Below are positions 21,449 through 33,858 of a stretch of DNA of 64,000 nucleotides, in pieces; within the stretch, counting starts at the first letter, position 1; every line of letters begins with the position of its first letter. The DNA is taken from the NCBI RefSeq assembly GCF_029813115.1, contig NZ_JAPZDS010000009.1, forward strand, positions 1-64,000. Direction: 5' to 3'. Source of the DNA: Aureimonas sp. SK2. GTDB taxonomy: Bacteria; Pseudomonadota; Alphaproteobacteria; Rhizobiales; Rhizobiaceae. Both the position numbers and the translations under genes were made by a program. A model generated the notes under the pieces. That model saw only the letters and a list, made by a program, of their open reading frames with translations. It was not told where the DNA came from and searched no databases.

Positions 21449-22231
21449 ATGCGAGCGGTCTTCGTCAATCTCGACCGGGCGGCAGAGCGCCGGGCCTTCA
21501 TGGAGGGGCAGGGGGAGCGGCTCGGCGTGCCGCTCGAACGCGTTCGGGCGGTGGAGACGGGGGATATCTCCGCCGATTTGGACGCGCGGCTTAACGGGCG
21601 CTGGGAGCGGCCGCTCAGCGGCCCGGAACTCGGCTGCTTCCTGTCTCACCATGCGATCTGGGAGGACGTGGCGCGAGCGGACGGCCCGGTGCTGGTGCTG
21701 GAGGACGACGCGGTTCTGTCGCGGCGTCTGCCGGACGCACTCCCCGTGCTTGGGGGGTTCGGGGAGGCGGACTTCCTCAACCTGGAGAGCTTCGACCGCA
21801 AGCGGTTCGCGTCGCGACGAACGCGTGATCTCGGCGGAATCGCGGTGCGGCGGATGTATCGCGACAAGTCGGGCTCGGCCGGCTACCTCCTCTGGCCCTC
21901 AGGGGCACGCAAGCTCCTCCTGCGGACGGAGCGGCGCGGCGCGGCGCCGGTGGACGCGTTCCTGCACGGCTTTGCGGGGCTCGCGTCCTGGCAGGCGGAG
22001 CCGGCGCTGGTGGTGCAGGCGCATATCCTTGAAGCGCGGGGGCTAGCGGCGGGCATCGATCCTGCGACCTCGATCCAGGCGGTGCGGACGCGGCCGCCGC
22101 TCACCCGCGCCAACCTGCCCTTCGCGCTGCGCCGCCTCGCGACGCAGGTCGGCCTCCTGCGCTACCACCTGATGCGGCTGGGACCGGCGCGCTATGCGCG
22201 CACGCCGATCGTGGACGAGGACTTCGGCTGA
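21449..22231 (+). CDS. Glycosyltransferase family 25 protein
   Basis: The 260 residues match the LPS-biosynthesis GT25 family: MRAVFVNLDRAAERRAFM at the start, then SGPELGCFLSHHAIWED, followed by LVLEDDAVL, the acidic metal-binding motif, near 88-96. The family adds galactose or related sugars to lipooligosaccharide or glycoprotein. Its 3' end overlaps the convergent GT4 gene by 40 bases. The acceptor is unknown. Confidence 0.9.
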   Translation: MRAVFVNLDRAAERRAFMEGQGERLGVPLERVRAVETGDISADLDARLNGRWERPLSGPELGCFLSHHAIWEDVARADGPVLVLEDDAVLSRRLPDALPVLGGFGEADFLNLESFDRKRFASRRTRDLGGIAVRRMYRDKSGSAGYLLWPSGARKLLLRTERRGAAPVDAFLHGFAGLASWQAEPALVVQAHILEARGLAAGIDPATSIQAVRTRPPLTRANLPFALRRLATQVGLLRYHLMRLGPARYARTPIVDEDFG

Positions 22232-23292
22232 GCCTCGGCCCAGAGGCGCTCGTAGACGGCGATGATCTCGTCGGCTTCGCGGGCGAGCGGGAACTCGGCC
22301 CGGGCCTTGACGAGCGCGGCCTCGGCGGCCGCGGCGCGGCGCGGCTCGTCGGCGAGGAAAGGCTCGATCGCGGCCGTCAGGGCGGGCAGGTCGTCCGGCG
22401 GCACGATCGCGCCGCAGCCGTGCGTCACGACGTCCGAGAAGACGCCGACATTGGCGGCGACCACGGGCACGCCGCAGGACATCGCCTCCAGCGGCGTCAG
22501 GCCGAAACCTTCCCACCGCTGGGGCGCGATGAAAAGGTCGAGCGCTCGGTACCAGTACTCGATGTCGCGGTGCTCGCCGACGAAGAGGATGCGGTCCTGG
22601 AGGCCTGCGCTCGCGACCTTCGCCTTCAATTCGGTCTCAAACCCCTGATGCTCGGCCGTCGCGCGGCCGGCGACGATGGCCTGCCAGCCGGGATGATGGG
22701 GAAGAAGGGTGATCATCGCCTCGACGAAGAGATCGGTGCCCTTCTGGTGGCGCACGCGACCGAAGCAGCCGACGGTGCGCTTCGTCGGATCGAGGCGGAG
22801 TTCGGAACGCGCGGCTTCTGCTCCCTTGGGATGGGGCCGGAAGCGGTCGAGGTCGATGCCGTGGTGGATCACCATGTGGGGCACGGTGAGATAGGCGCCG
22901 GAGCGCGCGGAGGTCGCGATCACGGCGTCCATCCGACCGATCAGCCAGCTTGTGTATCCGGTGTGGCGGCGCTGCGAGGCGGAGGTGAAGACGAGGCGCA
23001 GCGGCATGCGCAGCACGTCGCGCAGGAGGATGCCGGGCAGCATTTCTACATTGCGCCGCGCGTGCCAGATGCGGAAGGGCTTGGCCGCAGGGCGCCTCCA
23101 GAAATAGAGGAGGTCGCGCCAGCGCAGCTTCGGCAGATGGGACGGCAGGCCGGGTCCGAGCGCAGCGATCGGCAGGCGTTTGGCCTGCTCGGGCACGAGC
23201 TGGACGATGGTCGAGGTCACGCCGGACAGCCGGCGCTTGAAGTTGGGTGCGACGACGAGGAGATCGCGGACGGGCGGAAGGTGCAAAGACAA
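22192..23292 (-). CDS. Glycosyltransferase family 4 protein
   Basis: Retaining GT-B glycosyltransferase, 366 residues, probably for LPS core or surface polysaccharide. Visible motifs are SGVTSTIVQLVP near the N-terminus, VGCFGRVRHQKGTDLFVEA in the donor domain, and the E-x7-E motif GFGLTPLEAMSCGVPVVA near 280. It overlaps the convergent GT25 gene by 40 bases, so the pair is likely a small envelope-sugar locus. Rhizobial homologues in the LpcC/mannosyltransferase group look similar, but I cannot assign the sugar. Confidence 0.9.
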   Translation of the reverse strand: MSLHLPPVRDLLVVAPNFKRRLSGVTSTIVQLVPEQAKRLPIAALGPGLPSHLPKLRWRDLLYFWRRPAAKPFRIWHARRNVEMLPGILLRDVLRMPLRLVFTSASQRRHTGYTSWLIGRMDAVIATSARSGAYLTVPHMVIHHGIDLDRFRPHPKGAEAARSELRLDPTKRTVGCFGRVRHQKGTDLFVEAMITLLPHHPGWQAIVAGRATAEHQGFETELKAKVASAGLQDRILFVGEHRDIEYWYRALDLFIAPQRWEGFGLTPLEAMSCGVPVVAANVGVFSDVVTHGCGAIVPPDDLPALTAAIEPFLADEPRRAAAAEAALVKARAEFPLAREADEIIAVYERLWAEAQPKSSSTIGVRA

Positions 23293-23297
23293 GTGGC

Positions 23298-23882
23298 TCA
23301 GACCGCCGGCGCTGCCGGCGTCAGACCCGTTCCGTCATAGATATCGGTCAACGGCAAGACGAGGGGGGGCGGGCCGAGGTCGATCGCGAGATTTCCGCGC
23401 AGGATGTCGTCTTGGGACACGAGGCGCCCGCCGTCGTCGCGAAGCCACAGGCTGACCCGCACTTCCGATTGCGAGACGCAGACATATTGGCGGATGGAGG
23501 CGACCCCCTCGTAGTCCCGCAGCTTGCGGGTCTGGTCGTACCAGCCCGTCGATTGCGAAAGGACCTCGAAAACGACGCGGGGCTCCGAGGCGTCGTGCGC
23601 CTCGGGCCGGAACGGACCGCAATCGATGGTCACGTCGGGGTAGCGTACGTTTCCGGTCTTGACGATCGGAATGCGCAGATCCGAGCCGCTCGGGCGGCAG
23701 GGCGAATTGCGCAGAAGCGGGCGCAGACTGGAAACGAGGTTGGCGGCGATGAGCGCATGGGCCTGGGTACCGCCGGCCATGAGGATCGCCTGACCCTCGA
23801 CCAACTCGTAGCGCCGCTCTTGATCCCGCTCCCAAAGGAGGAAGTCGGGGAAGCTCCAGACCCTGGCTCTCGCCTCGCTCAT
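23298..23882 (-). CDS. Uma2-family endonuclease-like protein
   Basis: The 194 residues follow the Uma2 (DUF820) pattern: YELVEGQAILMAGGT near the N-terminus, then DLRIPIVKTGNVRYPDVTIDCG. PRVVFEVLSQSTGWYDQTRKLRDYEGVASIRQYVCVS carries the D, E-x-L nuclease-like core. The family has a PD-(D/E)XK fold but no settled biological role. It lies six bases downstream of the GT4 gene start and thirteen bases from greA on the same strand. Confidence 0.9.
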   Translation of the reverse strand: MSEARARVWSFPDFLLWERDQERRYELVEGQAILMAGGTQAHALIAANLVSSLRPLLRNSPCRPSGSDLRIPIVKTGNVRYPDVTIDCGPFRPEAHDASEPRVVFEVLSQSTGWYDQTRKLRDYEGVASIRQYVCVSQSEVRVSLWLRDDGGRLVSQDDILRGNLAIDLGPPPLVLPLTDIYDGTGLTPAAPAV

Positions 23883-23895
23883 CGCCTTCCGCCGT

Positions 23896-24369
23896 TCAAA
23901 CCCAGCGCAGTTCCAGAATCTCGTAGGACCGCGCGCCGCCGGGTGCGGCGACTTCCACCGTATCGCCTTCGCCCTTGCCGATCAGGGCGCGGGCGATGGG
24001 GGAGGAGATCGAGATGCGGCCCTGCTTCACGTCGGCTTCCTGGTCGCCGACGATCTGGTAGACCTTCTCCTCCTCGGTGTCCTCGTCCACGAGCTTGACC
24101 GTCGCGCCGAACTTGACGCGGTCGCCGGAGAGCTTCGAGACGTCGATCACCTCGGCGCGGGCCGTCAGGTCCTCGAGCTCGGCGATGCGGCCCTCGTTGA
24201 GGCTCTGCGCTTCCTTGGCGGAATGATACTCGGCGTTTTCCGACAGGTCGCCATGGGCGCGGGCCTCGGAGATCGCCTCGACGATCCGCGGGCGTTCCTC
24301 CTGCTGGCGGCGGCGGAGCTCCTCCTTCAGGGACTCGAAGCCGGCACTCGTCATCGGGACCTTTTCCAT
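23896..24369 (-). CDS. greA: Transcription elongation factor GreA
   Basis: Rescues backtracked RNA polymerase by stimulating transcript cleavage. The 157 residues have the N-terminal coiled coil with the acidic tip ([19 protein letters not shown]). The C-terminal globular domain carries [21 protein letters not shown] 24369 gives [18 protein letters not shown], the usual rhizobial start; the 30 codons upstream are not family-like. It lies downstream of carB in the same direction. Confidence 0.97.
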   Translation of the reverse strand: MEKVPMTSAGFESLKEELRRRQQEERPRIVEAISEARAHGDLSENAEYHSAKEAQSLNEGRIAELEDLTARAEVIDVSKLSGDRVKFGATVKLVDEDTEEEKVYQIVGDQEADVKQGRISISSPIARALIGKGEGDTVEVAAPGGARSYEILELRWV

Positions 24370-24540
24370 GTCCTCAACCCTTACCTGTCGCGGCATCCGG
24401 CTTGCGGGCCGGAGGCTCTCTCGTGGAGTCCGCCCAGCGCAAGAGGCCGAGCCGGACATAAGAAGGGCCGGCCCCCGGCGGGGACCAGCCGCAATTCATT
24501 CGCGAGGCCCGAACGGGAAGGCCGGAGCCTTCCCTGGAAA

Positions 24541-27972
<3,432 letters not shown>

Positions 27973-28103
27973 GGCGGTCCGTCTTCGTTTCGTGCGCGCG
28001 GATGGCCTCGGCCGCTTGAGGCGGACGAGGGTCAGAGGCGAGGCATTCTTCAGGCTAAGGCCGGCTTATAGGGAAAGCCGTGCCAAGGCGAAAGGGTGAA
28101 CCG

Positions 28104-28397
28104 TCAGTCGAGCGCGGCTATTGTGGATGGATCGGCCGCCGGTCCGGCCCGGCCGAGGATGTCGGCGGCACTTCGCGGCACCGGACGCCCGTCGTAACGC
28201 CGTACGCCGAGCGACAGGGCGAGGCAGGCGAGTTCCACCGATCGGGGTATCTCGACGCGCTTACCGTCGCGGTCGCCCTTCTCGTAATATTGGATCACCC
28301 GCTTCTTCAGCCCCAGCCGGTCGGCCGCGTCCTTCTGCTTCCATCCGAGAGAACGTCGCCATTGCCGGAAGGCGTCGGAATCCATCGTCGAACTCAT
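28104..28397 (-). CDS. Small XRE-type helix-turn-helix protein
   Basis: The 97 residues begin with a Cro/C1-type HTH: FRQWRRSLGWKQKDAADRLGL, then KKRVIQYYEKGDRDG (about 9-45). SVELACLALSLGVRRYDG follows, a helix often seen in small rhizobial regulators that resemble the antitoxin half of plasmid or phage control modules. It is divergent from the 45-codon frame at 28616. The region between them has inverted repeats that could be its operator. Confidence 0.85.
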   Translation of the reverse strand: MSSTMDSDAFRQWRRSLGWKQKDAADRLGLKKRVIQYYEKGDRDGKRVEIPRSVELACLALSLGVRRYDGRPVPRSAADILGRAGPAADPSTIAALD

Positions 28398-28493
28398 TCG
28401 CTCGTTGTCGTTCAGGCCGGCTTAAACTTCGCGGCGCAAGCTGTTTGCGTGCCGGATCGAACCCGATACCAGATCGATGAGACGGGACAAGAA

Positions 28494-28545
28494 AAATGCA
28501 CACTGTGCGCCACGACGGCATTGCCAAGGCGCACGATGTGCACAT
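28494..28545. promoter_or_regulatory. Inverted repeats, candidate operator of the HTH protein
   Basis: Two overlapping symmetrical elements lie between the divergent HTH gene and the 45-codon frame: GCACACTGTGC near 28499, and GTGCGCC (28506-28512) pairing with GGCGCAC about 15 bases later. A TATAGT element at 28549-28554 may be a -10 box for the rightward frame. Binding is inferred from symmetry only. Confidence 0.4.
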
Positions 28546-28615
28546 CTTATAGTCGTGAGGGTCCGGCCGACCTTCGATCAACGAGGACCGAAAACCCGAA
28601 AGGAAACACACGCCA

Positions 28616-28752
28616 TGCTTGCCGACCTCATCGTCAGCCGCTCCGCTCTGGGCGCCGACCGCGGCCGGGACGATCTCCACCGCCATGCCACGTTCTCGTG
28701 CGCCATCCGAGCGATGGTGCGCCGCGTGCTCCACTTGTTCAAGGCCGTATGA
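28616..28752 (+). CDS. 45-residue protein of unknown function
   Basis: ATG 28616 is preceded by GAAAGGAAA and followed by 45 codons rich in His, Arg and Ala (MLADLIVSRSAL at the start, RRVLHLFKAV at the end). It is flanked by a possible -10 element and a very strong terminator, so a short transcript is likely. I recognise no family; the transcript could also act as RNA. Confidence 0.5.
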
Positions 28753-28786
28753 CAGTTCCCAAGACACCCGGATTCCCAGGGGGTGA

Positions 28787-28831
28787 AAACGAATAAGGGC
28801 GCCGGATACACTCCGGCGCCCTTATTCGTTT
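28787..28831. terminator. 20-bp perfect bidirectional terminator
   Basis: Arms 28787-28806 and 28812-28831 are perfect over 20 bp with a 5-base loop. The outer parts are A- or T-rich in both directions. It separates the small frame at 28616 from the convergent carA. Confidence 0.93.
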
Positions 28832-28850
28832 CAGACAAGGGAAGGCCGCC

Positions 28851-30035
28851 TCAGGCCGCCTTCTTGGCCCGGTGCCCGTCGATCATCTCGAAGAAGCGGG
28901 CGAACAGGTAGTGCGAGTCCTGCGGGCCGGGCGAGGCTTCCGGGTGGTGCTGCACCGAGAAGACCGGCGCGTCCTTCATGCGCAGGCCGCAGTTCGTGCC
29001 GTCGAACAGCGAGACATGCGTCTCCTCGACGCCGGCGGGCAGCGAGTCGGCCGCGACCGCGAAGCCGTGGTTCATCGACACGATCTCGACCTTGCCGGTG
29101 GTGAAGTCCTTCACGGGATGGTTCGCGCCGTGATGGCCCTGGTGCATCTTCTCCGTGCGTCCGCCGAGCGCCAGGGCCAGGAGCTGGTGGCCGAGGCAGA
29201 TGCCGAACATGGGAATGCCGGTCTTGGAGAGTTCGCGGATGACGGCGACGGCATATTCGCCCGTCGCCGCCGGATCGCCCGGTCCGTTGGACAGGAAGAT
29301 GCCGTCGGGCTCGTGCTTCAGCACGTCGGCGGCACTGGCCGTCGGCGGCACGATGACGACGCGCGCGCCGTGGCCCGACATGAGGCGCAGGATGTTGCGC
29401 TTGGCGCCGTAGTCGATGGCGACGATCGTATAGGCGGGCTCCTGGCCCGAGCCGTAGCCGGCGTTCCAGACCCAGGGGCCTTCGGTCCAGACCTCCGTGC
29501 GTTCGGAGGCGGCGTCCTTGGCGAGGTCGAGGCCTTCGAGGCCGCTCCAGGCGGCGGCCTTGGCGCGCAGGGCCTCGATGTCGAAGACGCCGTCCGGATT
29601 GTGGGCGATCACGGCGTTGGGCATGCCCTTCTCGCGGATCAGGGCGGTGAGGGCGCGCGTGTCGACGCCCGAGAGCGCCACGACGCCCCGCTTCTTCAGC
29701 CAGGCGTCGAGGCCTCCGGCCGAGCGGTAGTTCGAGGGCGCCGAGACCTCGGCGCGGAAGATCGCGCCGACCGCGCCGACATTGTTGTCGGGCACGAGAT
29801 CCTCGATGTCCTCGTCGTTGGCGCCGACATTGCCGATATGCGGGAAGGTGAAGGTGACGATCTGCTTGGCGTAGGAGGGATCGGTCAGGATTTCCTGGTA
29901 GCCGGTCAGCGACGTGTTGAAACAGACCTCGCCGAGCGCCTCTCCGATGGCGCCGATGCCGTCGCCTTCGATCACCGTGCCGTCGGCCAGCACGAGCAGG
30001 GCCGTGGGCTTTCTCTGCGTCCAGGCGTCGCTCAT
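28851..30035 (-). CDS. carA: Carbamoyl-phosphate synthase small subunit
   Basis: Glutamine amidotransferase that feeds ammonia to CarB. The 394 residues show the N-terminal domain (ALLVLADGTVIEGDGIGA, then CFNTSLTGYQEILTDPSY). The class I GATase domain has catalytic Cys280 in FGICLGHQ and the His-Glu pair in HHPEASPG near the end. ATG 30035 (MSDAWTQRKPT) is the start that fits the family; an upstream ATG would add 33 unrelated residues. Separated from carB by the HTH module. Confidence 0.97.
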   Translation of the reverse strand: MSDAWTQRKPTALLVLADGTVIEGDGIGAIGEALGEVCFNTSLTGYQEILTDPSYAKQIVTFTFPHIGNVGANDEDIEDLVPDNNVGAVGAIFRAEVSAPSNYRSAGGLDAWLKKRGVVALSGVDTRALTALIREKGMPNAVIAHNPDGVFDIEALRAKAAAWSGLEGLDLAKDAASERTEVWTEGPWVWNAGYGSGQEPAYTIVAIDYGAKRNILRLMSGHGARVVIVPPTASAADVLKHEPDGIFLSNGPGDPAATGEYAVAVIRELSKTGIPMFGICLGHQLLALALGGRTEKMHQGHHGANHPVKDFTTGKVEIVSMNHGFAVAADSLPAGVEETHVSLFDGTNCGLRMKDAPVFSVQHHPEASPGPQDSHYLFARFFEMIDGHRAKKAA

Positions 30036-30424
30036 CGTCTCTACTCCTAGGATTCCATCGGGGGCCGTCGGCACACGGAGCGCGGGCGCACCCTTCCGGA
30101 GCGTCCATATCGCGCCATCGGCGCCCGCGCGCAACCCTCCTGCGATGCATGCCTGTGGAGCATGACACGCATGCGCTTGCCAAAGCGCGGAAGCGTCATT
30201 AATCGTTCATCAACCTTTTCGAGGGGCGCCGGCAGGCAGAACCGGTGGACGCACGAGTTATCCACGGGATTCCACAGGCGCAAAGCTCCGGACCGCTTCC
30301 GGTCATCCGAAACATCACCATCTTCCCACAAGCTGACACGGCCATTGTCGTCCTTCCTGGACGGGGGCCGGCTCGCGATCCGGCGTGACAGACGGGCCCG
30401 AGTGGACGAACAGGACGAGTTGGA
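30036..30424. other. Divergent promoter region of carA and the YqeY gene
   Basis: About 390 bases without a supported gene. It contains AT-richer patches near 30195-30215 and one DnaA-box-like TTATCCACG at 30258. A single box without AT-rich unwinding repeats is not an origin. Confidence 0.5.
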
Positions 30425-30874
30425 ATGCGCGATCAGATCGCAGACGCATTGCAGGCGGCCATGGCAAGCGGCGACAAACGCCGGATCGCGACGCTTCGCC
30501 TCGTCGCCGCCGCGCTGAAGGACAAGGAAATCGCCTATCGCGAGGCTGGAAAGGGCCGGCCGGAAGATGCCGACATCGCCTCGCTCCTTCAATGCATGTT
30601 GCGCCATCGAGAGGCGGCCGAGACCAAGCTTCGCGAAGAGGGTCGCGTCGACGAGGCGGCCGCCGAGCGCGAGATCATGGACGTGATCCGCAGCCTTATG
30701 CCCGCACCCGTGTCGACCGGCGAGATCGAGGCCGCCTGCCGGCAGATCGTCTCGGACACCGGCTCCAAGGGCCTGCGCGACGTCGGCCGCTGCATGAACG
30801 CGCTGAAGGAGCGCTACCAGGACAAGCTCAACCTCATCGAGGCCGGCAGCGTGATGCGCGGCCTCCTGAGCTAG
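30425..30874 (+). CDS. GatB/YqeY domain protein
   Basis: The 149-residue stand-alone YqeY domain begins MRDQIADALQAAMASGDKRR and has the family segments TLRLVAAALKDKEIAYREAGKGR and LMPAPVSTGEIEA. It is related to the tRNA-binding tail of GatB and may assist tRNA amidation, but its role is unproved. Its position between carA and dnaG is the normal Rhizobiales order. Its stop overlaps the end of the convergent GNAT gene by 4 bases. Confidence 0.93.
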   Translation: MRDQIADALQAAMASGDKRRIATLRLVAAALKDKEIAYREAGKGRPEDADIASLLQCMLRHREAAETKLREEGRVDEAAAEREIMDVIRSLMPAPVSTGEIEAACRQIVSDTGSKGLRDVGRCMNALKERYQDKLNLIEAGSVMRGLLS

Positions 30875-31428
30875 GCCGCCCGGCCCGCCAGGACCGCCTC
30901 CCAATCCGCCTTGGCGAGGCGGAAGCACTGCCAGTCCGTCGGCGTGCCCGCGAGATCGAGCCGGGCGTCATAGGCGTGGACGGCGCCGAGCTTTGCCGTC
31001 GCCTTCTGCGAGCGGATGTTGCTCGGGGCGATGTGAAACCAGACCTCGCCGAAATGGGCGAAGGCGTGCGTCAGCATCAGCGACTTCATCTCGAAATTCG
31101 CGACGCCGCCCCAATGCGTCCTGTCGAGGAACGTGAAGCCGATGGAGATCGCGTCGCGTTGGTCGGGCGCGACGTAGAAGCGCGAAGCGCCGACGATCCG
31201 CCCCTCCGATCGATCCTCCACCGCCACGGCGCCGCCGAGGTCGATCAGCATGCGGAAATAGGGCTCGAAGACCTCGCGCTGCCAACGGGTCGTCGCGGGA
31301 TGGCCGGCCCAGATCTCCGGGTCGGACGCCGCCGCATGAAGCCCGTCGAGATCGGCGCTCACAAGCTTGCGCACGGTCAGCTTCGGGCCGACGAGCGTGG
31401 CCCCGGGATCGAAGCCGGGCGCGGTCAT
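30871..31428 (-). CDS. GNAT-family N-acetyltransferase
   Basis: The 185 residues follow the RimJ/RimL-type pattern: LTVRKLVSADLDGLHAAASDP at the start, then IVGASRFYV and a central strand ISIGFTFLDRTHWGG. SNIRSQKATAKLGAVHA is the acetyl-CoA binding segment. It probably acetylates a small molecule or a protein N-terminus; no substrate can be read. ATG 31428 overlaps the chorismate mutase stop (ATGA), so the two genes are translationally coupled. Confidence 0.92.
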   Translation of the reverse strand: MTAPGFDPGATLVGPKLTVRKLVSADLDGLHAAASDPEIWAGHPATTRWQREVFEPYFRMLIDLGGAVAVEDRSEGRIVGASRFYVAPDQRDAISIGFTFLDRTHWGGVANFEMKSLMLTHAFAHFGEVWFHIAPSNIRSQKATAKLGAVHAYDARLDLAGTPTDWQCFRLAKADWEAVLAGRAA

Positions 31429-31742
31429 CCCGCCGTCCGTTCCGCCAGTTCGCGCGCGGCCGCCTCGTGGTAGCGGATCACCTCGCGCACCACGAAGGCG
31501 AGGTACTTCTCGGCGAAATCCGGGTCGAGCTGGGCAGCGGCCGCCAGCTCCCGCAGGCGCGCGACCTGGCGCTTCTCGCGCGCGGGGTCGGCGGGGGGCA
31601 GGTCGTTCTCGGCCTTGAGCACGCCGACGCGCTGCGTGCAGCGGAAGCGCTCGGCCAGCATGTGGATGATCGCCGCGTCGATGTTGTCGATCGAGTTCCG
31701 CAACGACTGCAGCTCGGGCAGGATGGCGGGGGTCTGGTCCAT
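31425..31742 (-). CDS. Chorismate mutase, AroQ type
   Basis: Converts chorismate to prephenate for phenylalanine and tyrosine. The 105 residues are all helical, as in AroQ: LQSLRNSIDNIDAAIIHMLAERFRCTQRVGVLK with the conserved Arg, Asp and Lys. A second helix runs from REKRQVARLRELA, and the C-terminal helix is AFVVREVIRYHEA. ATG 31742 (MDQTPAILP) fits the family better than the ATG 11 codons upstream. It heads a two-gene unit with the GNAT gene. Confidence 0.94.
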   Translation of the reverse strand: MDQTPAILPELQSLRNSIDNIDAAIIHMLAERFRCTQRVGVLKAENDLPPADPAREKRQVARLRELAAAAQLDPDFAEKYLAFVVREVIRYHEAAARELAERTAG

Positions 31743-31887
31743 GGCGTTCCGGTATCCGGCGTTTCTCTCCGACACCCGGCTTAAGCGTCCAAGCCCGATC
31801 CGTCAAAGCGTGCCGCCGCCTGTGGAACGGGTGGACAAGCGGCACTGGATTGGAAAAACTGTGGCATTCGTCCGGCCGGATGACGAT

Positions 31888-33858
31888 ATGTCCGCCATGC
31901 GCTTTCCACCCCAGTTCCTCGACGAGATCCGTGCCCGCGTTCCCATCTCGGACGTCATCGGCAGACGCGTGGTCTGGGACCGGCGCAAGACTCAAAGCTC
32001 CAAGGGCGACTGGTGGGCCTGCTGTCCGTTCCACGGCGAGAAGTCTCCGTCCTTCCACTGCGAGGACGCCAAGGGCCGCTACCATTGCTTCGGCTGCGGC
32101 GTGTCGGGCGACCATTTCCGCTTCCTCACCGAGCTCGAAGGCATGAGCTTTCCGGAGGCCGTGGAGAAGCTGGCGGCCGAAGCCGGGCTCCCCATGCCGG
32201 CGCGAGACCGCGACGAGGAGCGGCGGCAGGAAACGCAGGCGACGCTGATCGACGCCCTGCGCCTTGCCGCCGAGTTCTTCCGCCAGACCTTGCAGGAAGC
32301 CGACGGCGCCAAGGCGCGGGCCTACCTACGCGATCGCGGCATCAATCCGATCGTGCAGAAGGCCTTCGGCCTCGGCTTCGCGCCCGACAGCCGCAACCGG
32401 CTGAAGGAATTCCTGGCGGCCAAGGGCGTCGGCAAGGCGGAGATCGAAGGTGCGGGGCTCGTGGTCCACGGCGAGGGGATCGCCGTCTCCTACGACCGGT
32501 TCCGCGACCGGGTGATGTTCCCGATCCTCGACATCCGCGAGCGTCCGATCGCCTTCGGCGGGCGCGCCATGGCGCCGGGCGTGCCGGCCAAGTACCTGAA
32601 CTCGCCGGAAACCGACGTCTTCCACAAGGGGCAGGTGCTCTACAACCTCGCCTCCGCCCGCCGGGCGGCGAAGGGCTCCAACACGCTTATAGTCGCCGAA
32701 GGCTACATGGACGTGATCGCCCTCCACCAGGGCGGCTTCGAGAACGCCGTCGCGCCGCTCGGCACGGCACTGACCGAACGCCAGCTCGACCTCCTGTGGC
32801 GCACGGTGCCCGAACCCATCCTCTGCTTCGACGGCGACGCGGCGGGCCTGAAGGCGGCCAACCGCGCGGCCGAACTCGCCTTGCCGCTGCTGCGTCCCGG
32901 CCGTTCCCTGCGCTTCGCGCTTCTGCCGGAGGGCAAGGATCCCGACGATCTCCTGCGCGCCTCCGGAGCGGAGGCGATGCGCGAGGTGCTGGACCGCGCG
33001 CGTCCGCTCGCCGACCTCGTGTGGATGCGCGAGACGGGCGGCGGCAGCTTCGACACGCCGGAGCGCCGCGCCGAGCTGGAAGGGCGCCTCAAGGGCCTGA
33101 TGCGCCAGATCGGCGACGAGAGCGTGCGCCGCCACTATCTCCAGGACGTGGAGGAGCGTTTGGCCGGCTTCTTCGGCCCGGCGCCGGCGCGCGGCGGCGG
33201 AAGAGGCGGATGGAACGGCAAGCGAGGCGAGGAGGGCCGGGGCGGCGGCGGGTTCTCCGGGCGGCGCGGCGCAGCGCCGGGCGCCGGGCGACGCTCGCCC
33301 GTGTCCGACCGGCTGGCGCGCAGCGCGCTTCTCGGCGGCGGAGCCAAGGCGAGCGCGGCGCCGATGCGCGAGATGTCGATCCTGGTCGGCTTCGTGAACC
33401 ACCCGCTGCTGCTGCGCGAGGCCTTCGACTATTTCGCGGACCTCGAGCTCACGAGCCCCGAGCTGGAGCGCCTGCGCTCGGCGGTGATCGACGTCTATGC
33501 CGACGGCCAGCCTCATTCGCGCGACGAGATCCTCGCCGAGCTCGACCGCCGGATGCTTCTGGAGCCCTTCCAGGCCTGCGAGGCGAAGCTCCAGGGGGTG
33601 CGGCTGTGGAGCTTCCTGGCGAGCGCCGCACTGGAAGACGCGCGCGAAGCCGTGCGCCAGGCCCTGCACTTGCAGCACCGATACCTGTCACTACATAGGG
33701 AGCTCCGGGCGGCCGAGGCCGCGCTGGCCACCGAAGGCGACAACGTCGCGCATGCGCAGCTCGTCGAGATCCACCGGGAAATCAACAATTTGGCGGGAAC
33801 CGAGGCGCTGATAGACGGGTTTGGACTGCTGTCTGGCCGGCCGGCCAAGGGTATCTGA
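31888..33858 (+). CDS. dnaG: DNA primase
   Basis: Synthesises RNA primers at the replication fork. The 656 residues contain the N-terminal CHC2 zinc finger (CCPFHGEKSPSFH, then CFGCG, near 43-70). The Toprim catalytic core (VAEGYMDVIALHQ, then CFDGDAAGLKAANRA) and a C-terminal DnaB-binding helical domain follow. A Gly/Arg-rich linker lies near 430-470. Start could be ATG 31888 or 31897; I give the first. The upstream extension to 31615 overlaps the divergent chorismate mutase gene and is rejected. Confidence 0.97.
   Translation: MSAMRFPPQFLDEIRARVPISDVIGRRVVWDRRKTQSSKGDWWACCPFHGEKSPSFHCEDAKGRYHCFGCGVSGDHFRFLTELEGMSFPEAVEKLAAEAGLPMPARDRDEERRQETQATLIDALRLAAEFFRQTLQEADGAKARAYLRDRGINPIVQKAFGLGFAPDSRNRLKEFLAAKGVGKAEIEGAGLVVHGEGIAVSYDRFRDRVMFPILDIRERPIAFGGRAMAPGVPAKYLNSPETDVFHKGQVLYNLASARRAAKGSNTLIVAEGYMDVIALHQGGFENAVAPLGTALTERQLDLLWRTVPEPILCFDGDAAGLKAANRAAELALPLLRPGRSLRFALLPEGKDPDDLLRASGAEAMREVLDRARPLADLVWMRETGGGSFDTPERRAELEGRLKGLMRQIGDESVRRHYLQDVEERLAGFFGPAPARGGGRGGWNGKRGEEGRGGGGFSGRRGAAPGAGRRSPVSDRLARSALLGGGAKASAAPMREMSILVGFVNHPLLLREAFDYFADLELTSPELERLRSAVIDVYADGQPHSRDEILAELDRRMLLEPFQACEAKLQGVRLWSFLASAALEDAREAVRQALHLQHRYLSLHRELRAAEAALATEGDNVAHAQLVEIHREINNLAGTEALIDGFGLLSGRPAKGI

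Noticed and set aside
30255-30275. DnaA box suggesting a replication origin near carA
   Set aside because: One TTATCCACG-like site only, with no box cluster, no AT-rich repeats and no dnaA/hemE context. The nearby dnaG is a normal Rhizobiales neighbour.
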